From Candidatus Hodarchaeota archaeon (GTDB lineage: Archaea > Asgardarchaeota > Heimdallarchaeia > Hodarchaeales > YT1-057), in the NCBI GenBank assembly GCA_016839955.1, contig JAEOTI010000140.1, positions 1 to 9,510 of the forward strand: a stretch of 9,510 bases of DNA, in the 5' to 3' direction. Position numbers and translations under genes: made by a program. The first letter of the stretch is position 1; every line of letters begins with the position of its first letter. Shown piece after piece: positions 1 through 4,961 of this stretch. The notes below the pieces were generated by a model. It saw nothing but the letters and a program-made list of their open reading frames with translations. It ran no database searches and had not been told where the DNA came from.

Positions 1-41
1 ATAGCTATTTCTTGAAATTATCTTCAGAAAATTATTATTAC

Positions 42-72
42 AAAAGAAAAAAAGATAGTATACCATCTTTTT
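42..72 (-). terminator. Hairpin plus T-tract, minus-strand terminator
   Basis: An 8-bp inverted repeat (AAAAAGAT at 49-56, ATCTTTTT at 65-72) encloses the hexamer palindrome GTATAC. Read on the minus strand it is followed by a T-rich run, as expected of a terminator. It lies just downstream of a double stop (TAA TAA) on the minus strand. It could also act on the plus strand for a gene outside the window, because the stem itself ends in T's in that direction. Confidence 0.4.
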
Positions 73-83
73 GGTTTAATTTA

Positions 84-143
84 TTAAGCATGAGCTTCTT
101 GCGTGCTTTTTACTGAAGATCTTGAAGGGTTATCAACTGTTGC
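84..143 (-). pseudogene. Possible C-terminal gene remnant at the edge of the IS element
   Basis: On the minus strand a 19-codon frame ends with VKSTQEAHA and two consecutive stop codons, followed directly by a hairpin/T-tract. Upstream it meets an in-frame TAA at 144-146, close to where the left end of the tnpB element should lie. The composition looks like the tail of a real protein. I infer that the rest of the gene was cut off by insertion of the element. No family can be recognised from so short a piece, and chance is a real alternative. Confidence 0.22.
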
Positions 144-150
144 TTAATTT

Positions 151-180
151 ATAATCAGATATAATCAAATATTATCAAAT
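151..180. repeat. Three tandem 10-bp repeats (ATAATCAAAT-like)
   Basis: Three adjacent decamers at 151-160, 161-170 and 171-180 each differ from the consensus ATAATCAAAT by at most one base. They sit about 85 bases before the tnpB start. They may be part of the element's left end or binding sites for a transposition protein. Confidence 0.55.
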
Positions 181-264
181 CTTTCTTTGTTTAAACTTTT
201 ATTCACCTGTCTGGTTTGAGGGTTTAAAAACAAGTACAGCATTTATCAGGATGAGACTGGTAAG

Positions 265-1500
265 ATGTTGGTACGGCAAGCCTATCGTTATGAGTTGAAA
301 CCGAATAGAGTCCAACAAACCTTGCTGACCAAACATGCCGGAGTTGCTCGGTTTGCTTATAATTGGGGCTTGGCAAAACGACTTACTCGGTATCAAACTA
401 ACACTGGGAAAAGTCGTTACACCAATGCGATTGGTCAACACCGTGTATTAAACCGCTTGAAAAAGACAGAGTTTCCGTGGATGTACGAAGTCTCGAAATG
501 TGCTCCGCAGGAAGCGTTGCGAGATTTGGATCGAGCCTTTCAGAATTTTCTCCGAGGACGAAAGAACAGGGATAAGATTGGCTTTCCACAATTCAAAAAG
601 AAAGGTAAGTGCCGGGATTCCTTTCGGTTAACAGGGACGGTTCGACTCGTTCCTGATAAAAAGAAAATTCAACTGCCTCGCTTAGGAAAACTACGGTTAA
701 AAGAATATCCTCGATTACAAGGTCGTATCCTGTCCGCTACAGTCCGTCGGGAAACGGATCGTTGGTTTGTCAGTCTCACGGTGGAACGAGAACGCCCTGA
801 GCCAGTTTGTCTCTCAGGAGACTCACTTGGCGTGGATGTTGGTCTCACTACCTTGGTGACATTTTCCGATGGAACTAAAATTCCTAATCCCCGACCTTTA
901 CAGCAGAAATTGCGAAAACTAAGACGGTTATCAAAAGCGGTCTCTCGAAAACACCAAGGTTCGAAGAATCGGCAAAAAGCTGTCCTCCGATTATCTAAAC
1001 TCCATTGGCGGATCAAGAACCTGCGGCAGGATACGCTTCACAAGGTGACAACTTCTTTGGCTAAAAACCACAGCCAGATCGTCATTGAGGACCTTCATAT
1101 CAAAGGGCTCCAACAAAATCGTCATCTCGCCCGTACAATATCCGATGTCGGTTGGGGCGAGTTTCGTCGGCAATTAACCTACAAAACCCAGTGGTATGGA
1201 TCAAAACTTGTCATTGCGCCTCGTTTTTATCCATCGTCGAAGAAATGTTCCAATCCAGTATGTAATCATGTAAAAACAGAATTATCGTTATCGGATCGGG
1301 TTTATCATTGTGAAAAATGTGGACTTGAGTTAGATCGTGATCTGAATGCTGCTCGAAATCTCGTCCATTTAATTTATGATGGTTCTGTCGCCGGGAGTTC
1401 CCCGGAGACATTAAACGCTTGTGGAGAGATGGTCAGCCCTTCCTCGGGAGGCAGTCTCAGGGAAGCAGGAAGTTTGTCCCAGATGGTCAGATATAGATGA
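265..1500 (+). CDS. tnpB: TnpB RNA-guided nuclease, IS200/IS605 family
   Basis: TnpB proteins are RNA-guided DNA endonucleases, ancestral to Cas12, that use an omega-RNA made from the transposon's right end. The 411-residue length is normal for the family. The N-terminal helix-turn-helix-like domain begins YRYELKPNRVQQ. The split RuvC domain shows D191 in GVDVGL, E275 in IVIEDL and the terminal DRDLNAARN motif (357-365) with the third acidic residue. A zinc ribbon has C328, C333, C349 and C352. The first Cys pair is spaced CX4C (CSNPVC) rather than the usual CX2C, but all four cysteines are present, so the nuclease looks intact. The ATG at 265 is preceded by CAGGATGAG and matches the usual family start. 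The last 45 residues after the RuvC motif are low-complexity and overlap the probable omega-RNA. No tnpA is adjacent. Confidence 0.95.
   Translation: MLVRQAYRYELKPNRVQQTLLTKHAGVARFAYNWGLAKRLTRYQTNTGKSRYTNAIGQHRVLNRLKKTEFPWMYEVSKCAPQEALRDLDRAFQNFLRGRKNRDKIGFPQFKKKGKCRDSFRLTGTVRLVPDKKKIQLPRLGKLRLKEYPRLQGRILSATVRRETDRWFVSLTVERERPEPVCLSGDSLGVDVGLTTLVTFSDGTKIPNPRPLQQKLRKLRRLSKAVSRKHQGSKNRQKAVLRLSKLHWRIKNLRQDTLHKVTTSLAKNHSQIVIEDLHIKGLQQNRHLARTISDVGWGEFRRQLTYKTQWYGSKLVIAPRFYPSSKKCSNPVCNHVKTELSLSDRVYHCEKCGLELDRDLNAARNLVHLIYDGSVAGSSPETLNACGEMVSPSSGGSLREAGSLSQMVRYR
1427..1490 (+). repeat. 10-bp direct repeat AGATGGTCAG within the tnpB tail
   Basis: AGATGGTCAG occurs at 1427-1436 and again at 1481-1490, both inside the predicted omega-RNA. 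The copies flank the CTTCC/GGAAG stem region. They may be structural repeats of the RNA or part of the right end recognised in transposition. Confidence 0.5.
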
Positions 1501-1502
1501 CT

Positions 1503-1513
1503 ATATTTGATTA
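1503..1513. repeat. 11-bp inverted copy of the left-end sequence at 162-172
   Basis: ATATTTGATTA here is the exact reverse complement of TAATCAAATAT at 162-172, and it begins two bases after the tnpB stop codon. It supports placing the element ends near these positions, although both sites are AT-rich. Confidence 0.4.
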
Positions 1514-1614
1514 CATTTGTATAAGTCAAATAGAACGGTCCGTTTACCACTTGAAAAAGCGTTTAATATAGCCCTCTTTACGGTCACATGGCCATAAGAG
1601 TCACTGACAAGATA

Positions 1615-1652
1615 TTAAAAAAAAGAAAAAGAAATGGAGAGGAAAATCTCCA
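1615..1652 (-). terminator. Terminator of the caspase-like gene
   Basis: Downstream of the minus-strand TAG stop at 1664-1666, the stem TGGAGA/TCTCCA (arms 1647-1652 and 1635-1640, 6-base loop) is followed on the minus strand by a long T-rich run (complement of 1615-1634). A hairpin with a T-tract is consistent with archaeal T-rich termination. Confidence 0.6.
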
Positions 1653-1663
1653 ATTCTGCTAAT

Positions 1664-2497
1664 CTACAATGTAAAAACACCGGGGAAATTGTCGCTTTCA
1701 ATGGGTTGGGAGTCTGGTTGTTCTGCAACAACAAGTGGGTAGGCGTAGTCAAAAGCGTCTTCGAAGTTTTGGTAGATGTTAAAACCTTCGAACCAGTAGT
1801 ATATGAATAGGGTGTTCTCTAAACTACTATAGTCCCAGCCATACTGGTCTGCATGAGCAGCAGCTTGAAGAAGACGATTAGCGCCAATCAGTTCGTTGCT
1901 TTCATCAAACATACCGCCACTGTGGCAGCTTGCAAAGATAGCAGCGAATTTGGATGATTCAAGATCAGCAAAATGGGCTGCGACGGCAGAATCTGGAAGA
2001 CCATAGGAGTCAACGGATACAATGCCCTCATCATTACCATCAGCTTCTACATCGGAGTCAAAACCACTAGAGTCAGCGATACTGAAACCGTGTCCAGAAT
2101 AGAAGAAAACAACTTCTGAATCACTGTTTTCATTAGCAACTAACCAATCAATAGAAGCATAAATGTTATCTGCGGTACCAGCACCATCCCGAAGGATTTG
2201 AATGTTGTACCCATTAGCAGCGAGAAGATCAACCATCTCATTGACATCACCAATAGGACCACCGAGCAAATCGCTACCACGACCATCATAGTTGTTGATA
2301 CCGATACAAACGGCCCACTTGTTTTCAGCTGAAGTTACAAACTCAGGATCAATACGTGGAGTGATCCATCGTGTGGAACCACCACCTTTCATGATGGCAA
2401 TATCTGCTGTTTGGCCTGCTACTGAAATAGTTGCTGTAGCTGCAAAACAGAGTAAACTAGCGGTAATTAAGAGCAGTTTCAAGTTTTTTGTTATCAA
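1664..2497 (-). CDS. Secreted caspase-like (C14 / metacaspase-type) peptidase
   Basis: The 277-residue protein has a Sec-type signal peptide (Lys-containing N-terminus, then a hydrophobic stretch at about 8-27 ending ISVAG). It then has one caspase-fold domain from about residue 60 (WAVCIGINNYDG) to the end. The catalytic dyad is present: H136 in FFYSGHG and C191 in FASCHSGG. Residues 150-163 resemble the acidic DG.DE.I..D segment of metacaspases, which usually shapes an Arg/Lys-specific pocket. The substrate here is unknown. No other domain is visible, and export would place it outside the membrane, unlike cytosolic eukaryotic caspases. The start is TTG: an in-frame TAG lies two codons upstream and no ATG or GTG is near, and AGGTGG lies 11 bases before it. 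A second TTG at codon 6 would keep the signal peptide. The gene stands alone with its own terminator. Family confidence is high, biological role unknown. Confidence 0.88.
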   Translation of the reverse strand: MITKNLKLLLITASLLCFAATATISVAGQTADIAIMKGGGSTRWITPRIDPEFVTSAENKWAVCIGINNYDGRGSDLLGGPIGDVNEMVDLLAANGYNIQILRDGAGTADNIYASIDWLVANENSDSEVVFFYSGHGFSIADSSGFDSDVEADGNDEGIVSVDSYGLPDSAVAAHFADLESSKFAAIFASCHSGGMFDESNELIGANRLLQAAAHADQYGWDYSSLENTLFIYYWFEGFNIYQNFEDAFDYAYPLVVAEQPDSQPIESDNFPGVFTL

Positions 2498-2550
2498 GAT
2501 CTACCTTACCACCTAATAGGAGGATTGTAATGGATAATCCTAAGATAACT

Positions 2551-2556
2551 TTTAAA
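2551..2556 (-). promoter_or_regulatory. Candidate TATA box for the caspase-like gene
   Basis: TTTAAA lies about 54 bases upstream of the TTG start on the minus strand. With the usual archaeal TATA-to-start-site distance of about 25 bases, this gives a leader near 28 bases that would include the AGGTGG site. AT-rich surroundings make this uncertain. Confidence 0.35.
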
Positions 2557-2596
2557 TGTTTTTGCTCAACATCCAAACTCAAGAATTCGCCTTTTA

Positions 2597-2614
2597 AACA
2601 ATTTTAGAATTGTT
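2597..2614. promoter_or_regulatory. 7-4-7 palindrome, possible operator
   Basis: AACAATT-TTAG-AATTGTT is a perfect inverted repeat about 100 bases upstream of the caspase-like start and just upstream of its candidate TATA box. The shape suits a dimeric repressor or activator site. No regulator can be assigned. Confidence 0.35.
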
Positions 2615-2821
2615 AAATGTTTGATAGGGATCCAAAAAACCTCAATACTTAAAGGGAATCTATAATAATAGATAAAAACCCTATTAAAAATTATTTTATT
2701 CAACTGGAAAACAGATCGCGCGATTAGCAATTTATTCTTGCCTTTTTATTCAAAATTCCTTTAGTCGAAGAAGGAAGAAGGATTGTTGTTTACTGCTGAA
2801 AATTAAAAATTGGAGCTTAAA

Positions 2822-2917
2822 ATGAAACATAACAGCATTTCAAAGTCATCAATGTTAATTCACACATCTTCACTTTTTATTAGACTATCATTACTTGATT
2901 TCTTTGTGAATTTTTAA
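2822..2917 (+). CDS. Possible 31-residue small protein
   Basis: An ATG preceded by GGAG with an ideal 6-base spacing opens a 31-codon frame that ends in TAA. The first ten residues are polar (MKHNSISKSS) and the remainder is moderately hydrophobic (SLFIRLSLLDFFVNF), so it could be a small membrane-associated peptide. The frame is followed by inverted repeats at 2891-2928 and 2930-2946. The good ribosome-binding site is the only real support. Chance occurrence in AT-rich intergenic DNA is equally likely, and no family is recognised. Confidence 0.22.
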   Translation: MKHNSISKSSMLIHTSSLFIRLSLLDFFVNF

Positions 2918-3060
2918 AATCAAAGTAATTTCTTTTTGAAAAAGAAGAATGACTTAAATTGTGACGTAAAAAGATTCCAATATATTTGTTTACCAATATT
3001 ACATGTTTTATCTAGATGTAACAGGTATGTGAAAAACCCGAACGGATTTTCCAGAATAAA

Positions 3061-3108
3061 CTTATAATGTAACTTTGGAGTTATAACATAATTCACTGTA
3101 TCCGGAGG
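3061..3108 (+). promoter_or_regulatory. TATA-like box and Shine-Dalgarno site of the Asp-rich secreted protein gene
   Basis: CTTATAATG at 3061-3069 fits an archaeal TATA box. Transcription would start near 3088-3092, leaving a leader of about 28 bases. GGAGG at 3104-3108 lies 10 bases before the TTG start at 3119 and decides that start. A second TTATAA at 3081-3086 is too close to the Shine-Dalgarno site to serve equally well. Confidence 0.5.
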
Positions 3109-3118
3109 ACAAAATTAC

Positions 3119-3598
3119 TTGTCTCGGCCTTTAATCATCTCAATAATATTTTTCTTGAGCCTAATGATCTTTTTTGGAGGTCTAAACCCTCAGATTGTAG
3201 CTGCAGAGAATGCTTTTCGTCCTAATGATATCGATCTCGAATCTACCCTGGTATTTGCCAATTACACTGATTGGGATGCCGACGGTGATTATGACGATAC
3301 ATTTTATGAACTTTATCTTGATTTCACAGGTGGAAGAGAAAGTTTAGTAGTAACTATTGATATTTATTTAGAACTTGTATATCCTTCAGAAACTGTGGCT
3401 ACTGGAAATACACGGATATCTGTCTACGCAACAGACCAGATAATAACCATCTTTTGCCTTGATTCAGCTACTGAACCTGGTTGGTACACTGTAACAGTTA
3501 CAACTGTGCTCATTGGCAGTGCTGGTGGACCTTGCGTCTCTGAAAGCTCCTATATCTTTGATCCACCGACATCCAAGGGTAATGGCTTACCAACATAA
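3119..3598 (+). CDS. Secreted protein with Asp-rich calcium-loop-like motif
   Basis: The 159-residue protein opens with a signal peptide (hydrophobic residues 4-20, likely cleavage after IVAA near 29). The mature part is predicted to be mostly beta strand, with alternating hydrophobic residues at about 43-50, 62-70, 76-90, 98-113 and 122-133, resembling an Ig-like or other beta-sandwich module. Residues 51-60 (DWDADGDYDD) match the DxDxDG type of loop that binds calcium in EF-hand, dockerin and thrombospondin-3-like repeats. This is a single copy. Two cysteines (C113, C139) could form a disulfide. The TTG start is chosen for the GGAGG site 10 bases upstream and because it yields a full signal peptide. 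It is monocistronic, with a hairpin terminator following. I do not recognise a named family. An extracellular or cell-surface location is the only firm inference. Confidence 0.8.
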   Translation: MSRPLIISIIFFLSLMIFFGGLNPQIVAAENAFRPNDIDLESTLVFANYTDWDADGDYDDTFYELYLDFTGGRESLVVTIDIYLELVYPSETVATGNTRISVYATDQIITIFCLDSATEPGWYTVTVTTVLIGSAGGPCVSESSYIFDPPTSKGNGLPT

Positions 3599-3611
3599 CT
3601 TAGGCAAATAT

Positions 3612-3632
3612 AGGTTAGCTGACCTTTCTTTT
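3612..3632 (+). terminator. Hairpin/T-tract terminator after the Asp-rich secreted protein gene
   Basis: AGGTT-AGCT-GACCT (3612-3625, five pairs including one G-U) is followed directly by TTCTTTT. It begins 14 bases after the stop codon. Confidence 0.5.
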
Positions 3633-3671
3633 GTCAAATAATCTTAGGCTTTTACAAAGAGTAATAGATCA

Positions 3672-3689
3672 CAGGGGTAAACCACGATA
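3672..3689 (+). promoter_or_regulatory. Possible Shine-Dalgarno site and non-standard start (ATA 3687) of the HTH regulator
   Basis: AGGGGT at 3672-3677 is the only good ribosome-binding-like sequence before the regulator gene, and it is too far (30 bases) from the ATG at 3708. The frame is open back to a TAA at 3678-3680 and reads TTIELSYND before that ATG, which fits the start of an Lrp-type HTH domain. ATA at 3687 would sit nine bases after the site. No ATG, GTG or TTG exists in this stretch. Confidence 0.35.
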
Positions 3690-3707
3690 GAACTCTCATA
3701 TAATGAT

Positions 3708-4796
3708 ATGAATTTACTAATTGCACTTCAAGAAAACCCTCTATCATCCGACTCAGCGTTAGCTAACATTATGGGAGTTTCTCAACCTACTGCAACTTCG
3801 CGATTGCGAGAATTAAAAGAAAAGGTTTCCATCTATAATATTCACTGTGATCTAGATTGTGACGCTCTTGGTTTAGAACTAATTGATGTAATTCTTGATA
3901 TTCCCAATGGACCTGCTCTAGAGTTCTGTGAAAAAATATGCAAAGAGCATCCCTATACCCTTTATCGCACACGTCAATATGGTAAAACCAGTGGACTTTT
4001 CATTCAATTTCGAATTCCATTAAACTCAAAAAAATATATTATAGATTTAATCGAGTTATTAAAAGAAAAAAAAATAATTTCCAATTTTAGAATTCCCAAA
4101 CGTTCACAAAATGCCCCTCCAACTCCTTATTCGAGGTCTAAGCTTTCAGCTTGGGACCCAAAAACAATGCGTTGGGAATTTGATTGGGAAAACTGGATTC
4201 CAGACCTTGAATCCCAATCATCTGTATTTCCACCTTTCATTCAAACAGATTGCATCTTAGATAACTTATCTGGGATGGATATTCACCAGTTAAGTGAAAT
4301 GACTCAGGATGCTCGACAGAAAAACACTGACATAATGAGAAAGCTTAGTTACGATATCTATGAACCAGGATTGCCGCAGAAAGTAAGTAGAAGATTGAAA
4401 TTTCTAAAAGAAAAAGTAGTAACCGGTTATCGAGTCTTTTTAAATTGGGAAGTCTTCGATACCTACCATACATTCGCATTTATTTGTAAAGCAACCAAAG
4501 AACAGACAGCACAATTATATAATCAACTCTCTGATAAACCCATTCCGTTCTATTCAACCTTTACAATCTTAGATGATGGATATCTATGGTCTGTTCAGGC
4601 CCCCCCTTCTCATTTTTCAAACATAGGAAAGATTACGTGGGACTATTCAGAAGAAAGAGAATTGCTCATTCTTGATTATAAAACATCAGATACCTATGGG
4701 CTGTGGGCAGAAACATATGATTCATTATCTCATTCATGGCGTAAAACAATAATGAACCCCGAGAAGATTATGAAGGAATTTGACAATCCTGTTTAA
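3708..4796 (+). CDS. Transcriptional regulator with two tandem Lrp/AsnC-like HTH modules
   Basis: The 362-residue protein begins with an Lrp-like helix-turn-helix (about 1-40; SQPTATSRLRELKEK holds the recognition helix), followed by an alpha/beta sensor-like region (about 41-130). After a Trp-rich linker near 148-165 (WDPKTMRWEFDWENW) the pattern repeats: helical residues 187-237 with KVSRRLKFLKEK resembling RLRELKEK of the first HTH, then another alpha/beta region at about 238-330. This looks like an internal duplication with a degenerate second DNA-binding half. Classical Lrp proteins are about 150 residues with a single HTH and RAM domain, so this would act as a built-in dimer. The ligand is unknown. 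The MFS exporter gene lies 165 bases downstream on the same strand and is a plausible target. The true start may be upstream at 3687, because the Lrp-type residues continue into that region. Confidence 0.75.
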   Translation: MNLLIALQENPLSSDSALANIMGVSQPTATSRLRELKEKVSIYNIHCDLDCDALGLELIDVILDIPNGPALEFCEKICKEHPYTLYRTRQYGKTSGLFIQFRIPLNSKKYIIDLIELLKEKKIISNFRIPKRSQNAPPTPYSRSKLSAWDPKTMRWEFDWENWIPDLESQSSVFPPFIQTDCILDNLSGMDIHQLSEMTQDARQKNTDIMRKLSYDIYEPGLPQKVSRRLKFLKEKVVTGYRVFLNWEVFDTYHTFAFICKATKEQTAQLYNQLSDKPIPFYSTFTILDDGYLWSVQAPPSHFSNIGKITWDYSEERELLILDYKTSDTYGLWAETYDSLSHSWRKTIMNPEKIMKEFDNPV

Positions 4797-4860
4797 ATTT
4801 TTGTCTTAAATTGTCTTGAAGTCGCCCATGAATTTTTTTTTGAAGATGTTAGAAAATGAA

Positions 4861-4905
4861 TGTGCAGTTATGGAATTTTAAAATCAGTATTGCACAATTC
4901 ATAAC
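4861..4905 (+). promoter_or_regulatory. Interleaved inverted repeats upstream of the MFS gene
   Basis: TGTGCA (4861-4866) pairs with TGCACA (4891-4896), and GTTATGGAATT (4867-4877) pairs with AATTCATAAC (4896-4905) with one bulged G. The order A-B-A'-B' allows either of two hairpins or a pseudoknot in RNA, or two overlapping operators in DNA. The region lies 57-101 bases before the earliest MFS start. A TATA-like TATTTAA follows near 4909, so the repeats may lie upstream of the transcript and act as protein-binding sites. Confidence 0.3.
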
Positions 4906-4961
4906 CCATATTTAATTCAATTCAATCATACAACTTCGATTCTGTCAGTGAGTTCATATAA

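Larger units (their letters stand above)
151..1513 (+). mobile_element. IS200/IS605-type element carrying tnpB only (approximate ends)
   Basis: The unit contains one complete tnpB gene and no Y1 transposase (tnpA) gene on either side within the window, so it is a tnpB-only member that would depend on a TnpA supplied elsewhere. The ends are estimates. The left limit is set at a run of three 10-bp tandem repeats at 151-180. The right limit is set at an 11-bp sequence (1503-1513) that is the inverted copy of 162-172. G and C content inside is visibly higher than in the flanking DNA, which suggests horizontal arrival. True IS200/IS605 ends are asymmetric hairpins, so the inverted match may be coincidental. 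Confidence 0.6.
1385..1513 (+). ncRNA. Probable omega-RNA (reRNA) of TnpB, overlapping the tnpB 3' end
   Basis: In IS200/IS605 elements the guide RNA comes from the 3' end of tnpB and the right end of the element. Here the region after the RuvC coding part holds a strong hairpin, CCGGG-AGTTC-CCCGG (1391-1405), and a second possible stem, CTTCC (1439-1443) with GGAAG (1461-1465), enclosing CCTCGGGAGG. It is the most GC-rich part of the region, fitting selection on RNA structure. The guide would be the sequence just past the element's right end, perhaps from about 1514. Both limits are estimates. Confidence 0.45.
2518..3060. other. Long AT-rich intergenic region between divergent genes
   Basis: About 600 bases separate the divergently transcribed caspase-like and Asp-rich secreted protein genes. 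No long ORF or RNA gene is visible. It holds the 7-4-7 palindrome at 2597-2614, a 10-bp palindrome ATCGCGCGAT at 2715-2724 that stands out as GC-rich, a possible 31-codon ORF at 2822-2917, and a 17-bp near-palindrome TTCTTTTTGAAAAAGAA at 2930-2946. A weak stem-loop with a CCGAACGG core lies at 3031-3052. Confidence 0.6.

Noticed and set aside
1..114. Plus-strand open frame 3-114
   Set aside because: It has no start within the window, Lys/Tyr-rich low-complexity translation and runs through a hairpin. It does not look like a gene end.
151..180. CRISPR array
   Set aside because: The three decamers are immediately adjacent with no spacers and are far too short.
199..589. Two short minus-strand frames over the tnpB 5' region
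   Set aside because: They overlap the conserved N-terminus of TnpB and show no family features or ribosome-binding site.
669..1016. 115-codon minus-strand frame inside tnpB
   Set aside because: It is antisense to a strongly supported tnpB coding region, Arg/Ser-rich and without any recognisable domain. A shadow frame.
1588..1595. ATGGCCAT palindrome
   Set aside because: Eight bases, with no promoter context. Expected by chance.
1664..2497. Legumain-type (C13) peptidase
   Set aside because: The SGHG and SCHSGG motifs with the DG.DE.I..D segment fit C14 metacaspase-type proteins better than C13.
2292..2516. 74-codon plus-strand frame opposite the caspase-like gene
   Set aside because: It is antisense to the signal peptide and start of a domain-supported gene. 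Its hydrophobic look is inherited from the opposite strand.
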